A stretch of DNA of 15,033 nucleotides from Pyrenopolyporus hunteri (lineage: Eukaryota > Ascomycota > Sordariomycetes > Xylariales > Hypoxylaceae). Position numbers and translations under genes: made by a program. Below, one piece after another: positions 1 to 9,543 of this stretch (the first letter of the stretch is position 1; each line of letters begins with the position of its first letter). The stretch is from assembly GCA_902806595.1 (NCBI GenBank), contig CADCXC010000048.1:1-15033 (forward strand). The letters are read 5' to 3'. A model generated the notes under the pieces. It was not told where the DNA came from. It did not search any database and saw nothing but the letters and a program-made list of their open reading frames with translations.

Positions 1-1495
1 AGGGACGATGCTCCCGAATAGACAGATCAGAGGATGTCCCTGTCGCGTATCGTATCGGACCGGCAACCGCCAAACTTTACTCCTCGTCTTCCTCTTGGAG
101 CATCCAAGTTGAAAATAAAGTCATAGAATTAGGCCTACCCTTGCCGAATCCAAAATGGGCATGGCGAGTGAGACTGGAGAATCCAGAAAACACGTCAACG
201 GACAGGCCACTCTGACCCGGATGGCTCCGTCAGCAGACAATGGCTAGAACGACCGAAGTCGCGTAAGACTCTGGCCGTAAGCATTGAGAAAATCTCCCAG
301 TTTAGTCCTCTAAGTCCCTTTAACCTCTTTAGCCGCGTTGGCGAGCGCCAGGGAAGATGCGCGCTAGGCCTAAGACGCACGCCGCTCACACGTGTTGTCA
401 AGGATGGACCGAGTCTGAAGCGTCCGTATTTTTATTTTCGTCGTTCCAGCCAACTCCGAAAATGTTCTCAGCTAGATCGCGAACCAAAGGGAATCCGCCT
501 TCGCGGGCTAGACCACCTCACCCGCCGAGTTGGCCCTCGACACCTCGGAATCCGAGTTCAGGTCGTCCTTCTCGTATAAGTAGTACAGAGGAGCTTCCTG
601 CATGATCTGGGCCTCGACCCGAAGCCGTCTCGACCACCTGACGCAACATATGTGACGATGCCAAATGGAAAAGACGGCAAACGTAGGTACCTAGATTGTA
701 CGGTGTAGCGTTTTGCGACAACTCGCAGCATGCTCCGTAGGACCCAAATTTAGACGATCCAGTAACCGAGATGTGCTTAGCGGTTAATATAAACAGGTTC
801 CCCTTACGGGCATGCCGGCGTGGTATTGGGTCGCCTTAACTAACTTCTTTCGACATTTCGGAGCTTTCGACGTCGCATTCTCACCCCGCAGAGGGCTAGA
901 AGCTTATGTCGTCAAGCAAGCAAAGGACACGACAATCGTCATACAAGCTCAAGTGAGGCACACACGCGCCTCCCCGCCGCTAGACACAAACCGATCGGAC
1001 GCGAAGGATGCCTCTGGGTCGTCGCCGGAAACTTTGCGTCGAATAGACGATCATTATACTTTAGCTCCAACGACACCATCATTGACGATAATGTGTGTCT
1101 AGCTACCAACCTGCGTACTCGGGCCAAGCCGCCCTGGAAATACGCACGAATATCGAAGAGTACCATAATAGCTTTAGAACCTTCTCTGGTGACTTAAGAA
1201 GCTTGGATATGCTACGCCCGTCGGATACGGCGCCGAAAGGAGAGGGCCAGTCAACGGCTTAGAAGCAACCCAGATCTTCCTTGGCTGACGTTTCCTACCA
1301 AAGGCGCTCAAGTCCTGATTAAAACTCATCTTGGGTTCTCTTCCGATAGATTCGAGGACAACTAGATCGTCGGCTGAAGCTAAGCGGCAAATGAGGAGGA
1401 AAAGAAGGAGATGAACGGCAAAGAAAATCGTAGGCGCGTAAGATAAGATTTTCGATTGTAGATATTGCTACCGACCAGAGTAGAAATCTAATGCT
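1..1495. other. Proximal flank with no identifiable gene
   Basis: No reading frame here resembles a family I recognise, and no convincing set of splice sites links frames into a gene. Open frames are short and overlap on both strands. The base composition is mixed, with CpG frequent, so it does not look like RIP-mutated repeat DNA. One TAGGTACCTA palindrome lies near 685-695. The only protein-like stretch is the C-terminal candidate on the minus strand listed separately (508-690). Confidence 0.5.
508..690 (-). other. Possible C-terminal coding fragment, unidentified
   Basis: A minus-strand frame is open from about 690 down to a TAG at 508-510 and has no start codon of its own. Its last ~30 residues look protein-like: acidic, with a QEAPLYYLYEKDD stretch followed by a polar tail ending in EVV. 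Such tails occur at the cytosolic end of fungal transporters, but that is only an impression. The first part could follow an intron ending in GCGTCAG near 645. I cannot name a family. It may be the relic of a gene that extended to higher coordinates, or chance. Confidence 0.15.
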
Positions 1496-3242
1496 TTATA
1501 GGTAGTTATGTGGTTTCACCGGCAACGCCAGAGAGAAATGAGACTTTATACATTGGTATGCTCCCTCAGGCTTCTCCGACCCTTCTAAATTGATGCTCTT
1601 AGGTCGCTCAATGGGCAGGCCCAAAGCGCGATCCCAGATGAGTTGAGCGAGAGGCCCTAAACCCCTACTTACGCCAAACGTCGCCGTATAGTAGAGGGTT
1701 TCACGGAAACCGTAGTGGTGGAACAAGACACCGCTACTCGAATCGACGTTAGGGAATGGGTTCTTAGTATGCTTAGTGAGGACCTGAAATTTCGCTATTG
1801 GCCTTGACAAGTCGAAATACGGGATCGTTGGCAATGGAGGGACGAGCCGCTGCGTAATCCATCAGAGCTTGGAAGCGGGGATCGGGCTTGCGAAGGACGG
1901 CATGTCCGTAGCCCGGGATCACACGACCACTTTTCAGCGTCGACCACAGGTAATCATGGATATCCTTTTCGGAGTAATTCTGCGGGATGTTCTCTTTCAT
2001 CTGGAGGATCCAGCGCAAAACCTCCTGCGCGGCAAGCCTGCGAAGATTGGTTACCTGCGTTAGCGAGATTTTTCCGCGACAAGGCCACCGACGGATGGGT
2101 TCAAAGACGACGACTTGGCTTTAATTACTGTACTTACCCATGAAGAGGGCCAGCTAAACCTTGGAGGCCGGCGCTATAGCTTAAGAAGGGATCGCTGAGG
2201 GCACTGCCCACCAGGTGAGTCGCGTGGGCCGAGACGTTTCCGCCTTCGTGGTCGCCGTGGAGAGCGAGGTACAACCTTAGCAAATCTTGGAAGTCCTCAT
2301 TTTCCTTCCCTCCCTTACCCAGCATGGACGCAAAGTTGTAAGCCCAATCCTGGTCCGGGTCGACGTCTCCGGGCAACGCGCCGCCGTCGCGGTAGGAGTT
2401 CTGATAGATCTTGGCCGCGATGGTAGGCAGCTTAGCAAGCAGGCTGATGACATCGTCGAAGGTCGGTTCCCAATAATCTGCTTTGCTTAAACCCTGCTCG
2501 TAGGCCTTGGCGAATTTCGAGGTGTAATTCAAGGCGCTGACAGCAATGGCAAACTGGGTCATAGGATGCAGGTCTCGAGGAAAGCCGTCTAGCAGCTTAT
2601 TTACGAAGTCGGGAAGCCGAGCTTGTTCCGCGAGCTCACGCGAAAGCTGGCGAACCTGATTGACCGACGGCACCTTGCCGGTCAAAGAAGCCAGAACATG
2701 GCTTCCGGGAGCATCTCCGTCCCCGTCTTGCCCTTGGGCAGCTCTTTCTGGCAGTCCTTTATAGTTCGGCCATGGAACCGGATCCCCTCGTTCGCATCGA
2801 GCACAGAACCTTCCCAGACCATGGCCTTCAGGCCCCTAGAGACCCACAGTTAGCCGCTTTCTTACAAAGAAGACAGGTGTCTAATACGGAGAGGTATATA
2901 ACGCCAGCGCGGGTTTCTCATTACCTCATGCCGCCTATCGTGCTCGACACCGTAACCTCGCCAATGACCATTGGCTTTGACCTTTGAGGAGCTCCCTTGC
3001 AGGGATTACTTCCTTGAGGGTCTCCTTCAAGTCGGGCTCAGACGACGAAGAAGAGTACGACCTGATCGCAGGGAGAAGAACCTTCGGGGCGGCACGTTGC
3101 TGCTGCTGCTGCTGCTGCCCGGAGCTTTTAGTTAGAATTGAATAAGCGAAAGGAAAGGGGGCGAGGGACTCGCGCTTCCCTTCTCAAGCGCACACTTACC
3201 CTAGAAGGCTCTCGTTGTAGTCGTCCTTAAAGACATCGCCAT
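1496..3242 (-). pseudogene. mcsA: Mitochondrial 2-methylcitrate synthase, four exons, several frameshifts
   Basis: The enzyme condenses propionyl-CoA with oxaloacetate to 2-methylcitrate in the mitochondrial matrix, and usually accepts acetyl-CoA too. Exons are 3242-3200, 3114-2925, 2835-2138 and 2037 to about 1496. The introns (85, 89 and 100 nt) have GTAAGT or GTAATG donors and CAG or TAG acceptors. Exons 1-2 encode an Arg/Ser/Thr/Gln-rich presequence with a likely cleavage site in RSYSS. All three citrate-synthase catalytic residues are readable: His in AGPLHG, His in PGYGHAV and Asp in NPFPNVD. The C-terminal ERPKSINLEG and GVLFHHYGF fit methylcitrate synthases better than housekeeping citrate synthase. 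Breaks: an in-frame TAG at codon 14 in exon 1; shifts near 2982 and 2968; a lost T near 2685 in the WLLLTGK region; and a shift near 1787, followed by a two-residue gap where the family has HGKTKN. The C-terminal end is uncertain. It may be a true pseudogene or consensus error. The family call is strong; methylcitrate over citrate synthase is about 80% sure. Confidence 0.85.
3098..3118. repeat. (TGC)7 microsatellite across a 3' splice site
   Basis: Seven TGC units on the plus strand read as six CAG plus one CAA on the coding (minus) strand of the methylcitrate synthase gene. The first CAG after the branch site (TCTAAC) is the natural acceptor of intron 1. The remainder encodes a six-glutamine run inside the mitochondrial presequence. 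Confidence 0.8.
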
Positions 3243-3603
3243 GTTTTGAGCTACGAGTGAGGGGTAGGGAGATCGGTTGGTGGGTTGGCTGGGAGAGACC
3301 TCTCTATATGAATTATCAACCGAACAAGCGTCGAAGCAGATTCTACGTAGGTGGTATTGAAGTCTCTAATACGAAAGCCCTCGGGACGCCGTCGCAACTC
3401 CGGAAGGACTATGTTGTTAATAGGGAACGGTAAAGAGCAAGAAAAGCACGGATTTCCGAAAAGACAGACACGTCGGCCCTTCTCTCTCCCTCGCTCTCAC
3501 AATAAATGGAAAGGAACAATCTGCGTAGGTACCTCCTAACCTGGTGAAGGTTGAGATACGTGGGATGATCTAATGTGGGGGAGGTACCTACCTATACTTG
3601 CAT

Positions 3604-3617
3604 GTACAATACATGTA
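3604..3617. repeat. GTACAATACATGTA repeat, copy 1
   Basis: A 14-base motif identical to the copy at 4442-4455, both within the divergent promoter region. It sits beside TAGGTA elements and appears to belong to the same palindrome-rich non-coding sequence. Confidence 0.6.
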
Positions 3618-4201
3618 GGTATCTGACCTACTCGTCAAGTGGTACTATACCTTACCGTACCTACGGTTGAATTACCTCGATTTCTCTAGACAGATACCTG
3701 GGCATAGGTACCTGCCTACTATGCAAAGGGAGTGACCCCTCCCCCGCATAACCGAGGGAACCCGTTAGCTGGCCCCGTTTGCCCGCTGCTGACAATTGCC
3801 CATCCTCAAAGACATTTAGCGTTGCATTCACAAACAAATACAACGAGATGCACGCAGGGTGTGAGAGAGGGAGGGATGCAACGAGCACGTAGCCGAACGC
3901 AGATAACCGACCTCGGATCAAGAAGATTGGCGCGGCTTTTTACAGGACGTCGCTCTACGTGTATGTAAATCTGAGAGGGGATGACAGATGTCTCTCCGGC
4001 TTGAGAAGTCGCCGTAACTTGCTCGAAAAGCTAACCTGCTCCACCTTCACCTTATAGAGAGGATATGCGGTATTCGACAGGGCCTTGTTCGTTTTCGAGC
4101 TTGATTCGCCAATTTGAAATAAAGAGCCGTCTATAATATTATCGAGTCGTGGTTGGCGCGTCCGGGGATGTTTCGAGGTAATATGTACCTAGTTTAATTG
4201 T

Positions 4202-4244
4202 CCAATGAGACGATGGGGCGGGTTGCTGATGACCTCATCATTGG
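4202..4244. promoter_or_regulatory. Inverted CCAAT boxes around a TGATGACCTCATCA near-palindrome
   Basis: CCAATGA at 4202-4208 and its exact inverse TCATTGG at 4238-4244 frame a GC-rich segment and the near-palindrome TGATGACCTCATCA (4227-4240), whose core TGACCTCA is one base from a bZIP/CRE-type site. CCAAT boxes are bound by the HapB/C/E complex in filamentous fungi. An inverted pair in a divergent promoter could serve both flanking genes. This is inferred from motif and position only. Confidence 0.35.
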
Positions 4245-4279
4245 CAAAACCAAAAAGCCGCGGCTTACCGATACATATA

Positions 4280-4303
4280 TAGGTACCTAGGTACCTACCT
4301 AGG
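4280..4303. repeat. TAGGTACCTAGGTACCTA palindrome cluster
   Basis: Overlapping TAGGTACC and CCTAGG palindromes form a self-complementary stretch. Related copies occur throughout the non-coding DNA of the window and are absent from the recognised exons. Confidence 0.7.
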
Positions 4304-4432
4304 GAAGTACAGTCAGCACCTTGCATGAGATCCAACAGTAGGTATATTTTCGCGTTTCATGGATGCTGTTGGCATTGACCGAGTATACCATCATATCGGT
4401 TATTAGAGACAGCTACCTGCCTGCCTTAGTTG

Positions 4433-4521
4433 GTATTGTAGGTACAATACATGTACAAACCTACGACGTACTATGTACATAGGTACATATAGGTACATAG
4501 GTACCTAGGTAGGTATCTACC
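4433..4521. repeat. Inverted repeat plus tandem AGGTACATA/TAGGTACC array
   Basis: The segment opens with a perfect hairpin-capable inverted repeat (GTATTGT, four-base loop, ACAATAC, 4433-4450), which overlaps the second copy of GTACAATACATGTA (4442-4455). It then runs into roughly 10-base tandem units (AGGTACATAT, AGGTACATAG) and a CCTAGGTAGGTA palindrome. It lies about 370-455 bases upstream of the lyase start codon. Confidence 0.65.
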
Positions 4522-4887
4522 ACGTAAAGTCGGGGTATAACTATTAGCTAAGCTGGGGCGATCGGGTATTTGTTCAGCCGCGGAGAGCCGACGTCGGGTT
4601 TACCGGTTCGATCGTTAAGTCTTAATGACTTCAGAAAAGAGTCACTTTGAAGGCGGACTCGGAAACACTATAATCATCCACCACCGGAGTAGGCGGAGAT
4701 AACATGCGCGGCATATACGAGGCTATCTACATCTAAATAACTATTTGTACCTAGGTAGGTTAGTTACCTAGCGTATGGGTGAATGCAAGCATACTGTTCA
4801 GCTTCAGCTGCGTCTTTATTCCTTTCCTCTTCTGTACTTTAAGGTAGTCTCCTCAGACAGAAATCTCGCAGCAGAATAACGGCGGCG

Positions 4888-6793
4888 ATGCTCCGGCGAG
4901 CGGCAACCCGAGCTCCTCGAAGGGGCAAGCTTCTTCCTCCTCGGCTTTCAGTATCCCCCGTCATCTACTTGAGGTGCTTCTCCCAGGGCGCTACAACAAG
5001 AATGCCCGCGGATATCGGCAACGTACCTATAACAAGGACGCTTCCATCCGATTCGTTCCAACTCCTCCCAGAGACCGAGAAGTCTGGGGCCGCGGAAGAT
5101 GCTCTTTACGAACAGCAGATCAGGGACGTGGAAGCGTGGTGGGCGTCGCCTAGATATGAAGGAATTAGGAGGCCATATAACGCCGCCGACGTCGTATCGA
5201 AGCGAGGGTCGCAGTTGCAAAGCTACCCCAGCTCTCTAATGGCAAGGAAGCTTTTCAACCTGATCAAAGAGAGGGCAGCAAAGGGAGAGCCGATACATAC
5301 CAGTACGTTCTTGCCGTCATGACAGGACCAACCGCGTGACGCGGTTTGGGAAACAATCAATGCAAAACAAAAAGAAATTAACAGTCGCCGAACCGGCCTA
5401 CAGTGGGTGCCATCGACCCCGTACAGATGACGCAGCAGGCGCCGCATCAAGAAGTGCTCTACGTCTCCGGCTGGGCCTGCTCTTCGGTCCTCACCACAAC
5501 CAACGAAGTCTCCCCGGATTTCGGCGATTATCCTTATAACACGGTACCGAACCAGGTCCAGCGCCTCGCGAAGGCGCAGTCGATGCATGATCGGAGGCAA
5601 TGGGATCTACGGCGGCAGATGACGCCGCAAGGCAGGAAGGACACGCCCTACGTCGACTATTTCCGCCCCATCGTCGCAGACGGAGATACCGGTCACGGCG
5701 GACTGAGCGCCGTCCTTAAACTTGCCAAGTTGTTCGCCGAGAACGGCGCTGCGGCTGTCCACTTCGAGGACCAGCTGCACGGAGGTAAGTGCGGTCACCT
5801 GGCGGGTAAAGTTCTGGTGCCCGTAGGCGACCACATCAATCGCCTGAACGCCGCGCGCTTCCAGTGGGACGTCATGGGCACGGAAAACCTAGTCATCGCA
5901 CGCACGGATTCCGAAAGCGGGAAGCTCATATCCAGCGCCATCGACGTGCGGGACCACGAGCTCATCCTGGGCGTAGCGGAAGAGGGCATCGCGCCTCTCG
6001 CCGAGACGCTCCAGGAGATGGAGGCTCGGGGCGCGCCGGGTTCGGAAGTGGACGCCTTCGAGGCCGAGTGGGTAAAGAATACGCGCTTGGTAACGTTCGA
6101 CGAGGCCGCCGTCGACCAGATGAAATCCTCGGGGTATCGCAGGAGAAGATCGACTCGTACCTCAGAGCCGTGGAGGCGGACGCCGACATTAGCATCACGA
6201 AGCGACGCCAGCTGGCTGGTCGGTACGCCGGCAAGCCCATCATCTTCAACTGGGACCTCCCACGCACACGAGAGGGCTACTATCACTACCGAGCGGGCAT
6301 GAGAGCCGCTACGAAGCGAGCCATAGCTTTCGGGCCGTACGCTGACCTCCTGTGGGTCGAGACCGGCGACCCGAATATCGAAGTGGCCACGAAGCTCGCC
6401 CGCGACGTGAGGAAGGCTCTCCCCGGCAAGGGTCTCGTGTATAACCTGTCGCCGTCTTTCAACTGGATGGCCCACGGTTTCACCAACGCCACGCTCAAAT
6501 CATTCATCTGGGACCTCGCCAAGGAAGGCTTCGTCCTGCAGCTGATCTCGCTCGCAGGCTTACACAGCACCGCCGCCATCACAAACGAGTTGGCCAAGGC
6601 ATTCAAGAAGGACGGCATGCTGGCCTACGTAAACCTCGTCCAGCGCCGCGAGAAGGAGCTCGGCTGCGACGTATTGACGCATCAAAAGTGGAGTGGCGCC
6701 ATTTACATGGACGGAATCCTCGGAGCTATCCAGAGCGGCAGCAGTTCGAGCAGAAGCTTGGGTGCAGGCAACACGGAAGGACAATTCGACTAG
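4888..6793 (+). CDS. mclA: Mitochondrial 2-methylisocitrate lyase, two exons, one frameshift
   Basis: The enzyme cleaves 2-methylisocitrate to succinate and pyruvate, the last step of the methylcitrate cycle. Exon 1 is 4888-5302 and exon 2 is 5404-6793. The 101-nt intron (GTACGT...CTACAG) rejoins as HTMGAIDP. The Arg-rich N-terminus, without acidic residues for about 40 positions, and the RCFSQG cleavage-type motif indicate mitochondrial import. This separates it from the peroxisomal/cytosolic isocitrate lyase, as do CGHLAGKV (isocitrate lyase has CGHMAGKV) and FEDQLHGG. Other landmarks are VADGDTGHGG, NLSPSFNW and the C-terminal SSRSLGAGNTEGQF. Oddities: the catalytic loop, normally KKCGH, reads GKCGH at codons near 5784-5796, so one Lys codon is missing. 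One base is also missing in the GGGG run at 6131-6134, so translation shifts after MKSSG. With that base the protein would be about 601 residues, the normal family length. The family call is very secure. Confidence 0.92.
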
Positions 6794-7256
6794 AAATAGT
6801 TGCTCCTGCTGCCGTTCCCTTCCCTAAATCCCTGACTATATTGATCTTTCGCATCGCATCGCAACGGCGGGGTCTGGGTGGGTGAGTGCGTGGGCTATCT
6901 ACTATCACACTTTCTCACCGTCGGGGAGGGCCGACCATTCGTACGGTTGGCCATGTACTGTACGTAGTAGCAATTCTTATTATGTTACCACGGTCTTGGG
7001 ATAGTCTTTGGCTACTAAAAGAGACGGAGAGAGCACGCAAACTTAGAGCATAGTAAGAGGGGTGGGCTTGAGCCACGAGGACAGGCGCGGCCGAGCGCGT
7101 AGAGGTTTAGTTTATCATACCGATGACCTTTAAAATTTGTTGTAGCGGGGACGCGGTCTAAGTAGACGTAGTCTAGGTAGCCAATAATCCTCTCCCGTAA
7201 CATAACGCGTGAATTCCCTCGGTCCAGTTACAGCTTATATTCACTCACTCACTCAC
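6794..7256. other. Convergent 3' intergenic region
   Basis: Spacer between the stop codons of the lyase (plus) and the dehydrogenase (minus), expected to hold both 3' UTRs. I see no gene or RNA in it and no clear poly(A) signal that I would commit to. A TCAC microsatellite lies at its right edge. Confidence 0.6.
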
Positions 7257-7259
7257 TCA
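7241..7259. repeat. (TCAC)n microsatellite overlapping the SDR stop codon
   Basis: Four and a half TCAC units. On the coding strand of the dehydrogenase this reads TGAGTGAGTGAG, and the first TGA is the gene's stop codon. Expansion or contraction would not alter the protein. Confidence 0.8.
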
Positions 7260-8353
7260 TAGCTCATTCTTCAACGCATTGTTTGTAGGCGCAGCTAGAG
7301 GCGGACCCTCAGGCGTGACGTAGGCCTTGGTCATCCCGCCGTCCACCACCATCTCGTGGCCGTTCACAAATCCAGCCTCGTCGGACGCTAGAAACAATAC
7401 GGCCTGGGCCTGTTCTACGGCCTCGCCAAACCGACCGGTGGGAAAGTGTATCTCGCGCCGCATACGCTTAGGCACGTCGTCGCCGAGCCAATCTTGCAAG
7501 AGCGGCGTATTCAGGGGCGCCGGGCATAAGCTGTTAAACCGGAAACCCTCCCGGGCGTGGACGATAGCTAGCTCGCGAGTCAGAGCCAGGACCGCTCCCT
7601 TGGAGGCCGTGTACGCCAGCTGAGGGGTAGCGGAACCGACGAGGGCGACGACGGATGCTGTATTGATGATGCTACCCTTGGACTTCTTATTCCGCCTTAG
7701 GGATAGCACCGCGTGCTTGCACCCATACCATACTCCCTTGACGTTGATCGACATGGTCAAGTCCCATATCTCTTCCGGCGTTCCTACGGCATCGTCGTCT
7801 CGGGCGTGCATGATGCCCGCGTTGTTGAAGATGACGTCGAGGCCGCCCCACGAATCCAGAGCTTCGACCGTCGCTTTTACTTGGTCCTCCTTGGATACGT
7901 CGCAGACCTAGGAAGGTTAGGGGTAACCCTACGTTAGCCTACGACTTAACCGCGGAGCCAGCGCTGCGCTGGTTCTTTTCCACGCGGCCATGGAGACCCG
8001 AGGAGCGTAGCAACTTATGGCATACGTACCCTTGTTTCAACCCTACTAGCTTGCGGTACCAGTTGTAGGACCTTGGCTTTCGCCTTCTCGAGCGCCGGGC
8101 CGGAGATGTCGGCCATCATGATGTTGGCGCCCTCTTTTGCGAAGAGGATCGACGTCTCGAGGCCAATTCCACTGCACATATGCGTGCTACGCGTCAGCTT
8201 CCAGGTAATTAATTATCTTCCACCGCAACCTATTCTTTGCCTCTCTCACCGCCCAGCTCCGCGTGCTTGCTAACGATCCGAAACCACATACCCAGCGCCT
8301 CCGGTGATGATGGCATTCTTGCCGGCTAAGCGACCCTTATTCCCGGAAGCCAT
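7257..8353 (-). CDS. Short-chain dehydrogenase/reductase (classical SDR), intact, three exons
   Basis: A classical NAD(P)-dependent oxidoreductase of 284 residues. Exons are 8353-8292, 8171-8030 and 7907-7257. The introns (120 and 122 nt) have GTATGT and GTACGT donors, GCTGACG and GCTAACG branch sites, and CAG and TAG acceptors. The cofactor loop TGGAGGIG (residues 17-24) is completed exactly across the first intron. Other landmarks are NNAG (96-99), Asn123, the catalytic Ser153 in INTAS, Tyr167 and Lys171 in YTASK, and a C-terminal VVDGG. An Asp at the end of the second beta strand (MMADI) suggests NAD rather than NADP. PTGRFGEA and YVTPEGP are typical of a large fungal SDR group often annotated by analogy as alcohol, cyclopentanol or dihydroanticapsin dehydrogenases; the substrate cannot be read from sequence. 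No frameshift or stop was found, unlike its neighbours. Confidence 0.95.
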
Positions 8354-8640
8354 TCTGCCGCCGACTTGCTACTTTACTACAAGTACGATCGAGAACGTCG
8401 CTCAAATCGAATGGCGATATATCGGCGAGATTGGGGTTTGCGAGGAGCGATTGGCAGCGGTAGGGTGTGTCCAACCGTGGAATAGCCCGGCTCGGAAAGA
8501 AAAGTGCGAATATATATAAAGGCCTGGACCACCTAAATAAGAAAATCGGGAGGCTCTACAAGTTCGATATTTAGATATACACTATCATAAGACATTTAGG
8601 GATAAGTGATGTCTCTTACTATAACCTAGCTGAATATTCG
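8354..8640 (-). promoter_or_regulatory. Upstream region of the SDR gene with a TATA-like element
   Basis: An A/T-rich TATATATAAA-like element at about 8508-8520 (readable as TTTATATATA on the coding strand) lies some 155-165 bases upstream of the start codon. That is a plausible promoter position for a fungal gene. No operator-like repeat was recognised. Confidence 0.3.
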
Positions 8641-9517
8641 GTATTGTCCGGGCTGCTTAGGGATGTAGGTGTTGTACTGTATCGTACTGTATTATATTGT
8701 ATTGTGATAAATATATGAAGTTGGATGGTGGTGGTGGTCGAACTAATTCTAGCGGGGGTGCGGCGTCCCGTAACCCCTCCGCTAGCTTCCGACAACGGCG
8801 CTACGGAATACCTATTGGCGATAGGGGCTGCCTCGTTTATCACGATCCGGAGTTATCATTGACACAGGAGGATCCAAGCCGTTCACAAGGTAGGGACCTA
8901 CTCACCCATGCCAGTTCTTGATAGCCTGCGATGTGCATGTAATATACGAACTTTGCGCCATCTAGCCAAACACATATTCGTACCTACCCACCTACTACAT
9001 AGTAACTGTCATAAGATTTAGGAAATGAATATGGGACGGATTGCGGTAGCCCTTCTATAGGAATTTAGCGACGCATGTAGGGTTTATATTTTACTTGAAT
9101 ATCGGTTCTCATGAGCACCCCGTTCGACGAAAACCGCCAACCCATCGAGTATCGAATTGGTTGCCTATTGGTGAGGCGAACGCGGGCAGGCGGACACAAG
9201 CATAGCGAAATATGTTACTTCTAACGAGACTCACGAGACTTACGAGAGCGCCAGTCGCGGATAGCTCACCCTCAAGCGAGTCATCCATACCGTACCAAGG
9301 TAATTCTAAGCAACAACTCCAAGTAATATCCACCTCTAACCCGCATGTAACGAGCAATGCAAGTTCTACGCAATATCGCCGTGGGATCATGAGCCCAACT
9401 TACCTAGACCCCGGACGGCATTATGTAGCACATGCATCCCGGACCCCGGATAGCGCTCGGGTCCAACTTGTTTGCTGATGCGGCGGCGTCCTCTTCGATA
9501 CCGCATGTAGATATGGA

Positions 9518-9543
9518 TTACCTACCTAGGTACCTAGCCTAGC
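9518..9543. repeat. TAGGTACCTAG palindrome copy in the gene-poor spacer
   Basis: An ACCTACCTAGGTACCTAG stretch, of the same family as the copies at 4280-4303 and 10796-10812. Confidence 0.6.

Larger units (their letters stand above)
3243..4887. promoter_or_regulatory. Divergent intergenic region between the two methylcitrate-cycle genes
   Basis: This 1.65 kb separates the start codons of the divergently transcribed methylcitrate synthase and methylisocitrate lyase genes, so it must hold both promoters. Just upstream of the synthase start (minus strand) is a pyrimidine-rich leader and a CATATAGAG element near 3305. Upstream of the lyase start lies a CT-rich stretch at about 4812-4835. The middle is rich in TAGGTACC palindromes and contains an inverted CCAAT pair (4202-4244). 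Several CreA-type SYGGRG matches occur (for example CCGGGG near 4162), but such matches are frequent by chance. No gene is recognised inside it. Confidence 0.6.

Noticed and set aside
1496..3242. Housekeeping mitochondrial citrate synthase or a secondary-metabolism alkylcitrate synthase
   Set aside because: The SGVLFHHYGF and KSINLEG segments fit methylcitrate synthases better, and the partner gene is a methylisocitrate lyase. No polyketide or fatty-acid synthase gene is present to support an alkylcitrate product. Citrate synthase remains a minor alternative.
3661..3921. 86-codon minus-strand open frame in the divergent promoter
   Set aside because: It has no recognisable domain and sits inside the palindrome-rich spacer, so there is no support for translation.
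5785..5790. A real intron starting at this GTAAGT
   Set aside because: Family-matching coding sequence continues without a gap straight through and beyond the motif.
4888..6793. Glyoxylate-cycle isocitrate lyase
   Set aside because: The mitochondrial presequence, CGHLAGKV and LHGG segments and the C-terminal GNTEGQF ending match the methylisocitrate lyase subfamily; isocitrate lyase lacks a presequence and has CGHMAGKV.
7257..7268. C-terminal KNEL of the dehydrogenase as an ER-retention signal
   Set aside because: There is no signal peptide at the N-terminus, so a KDEL-like tail has no meaning here.
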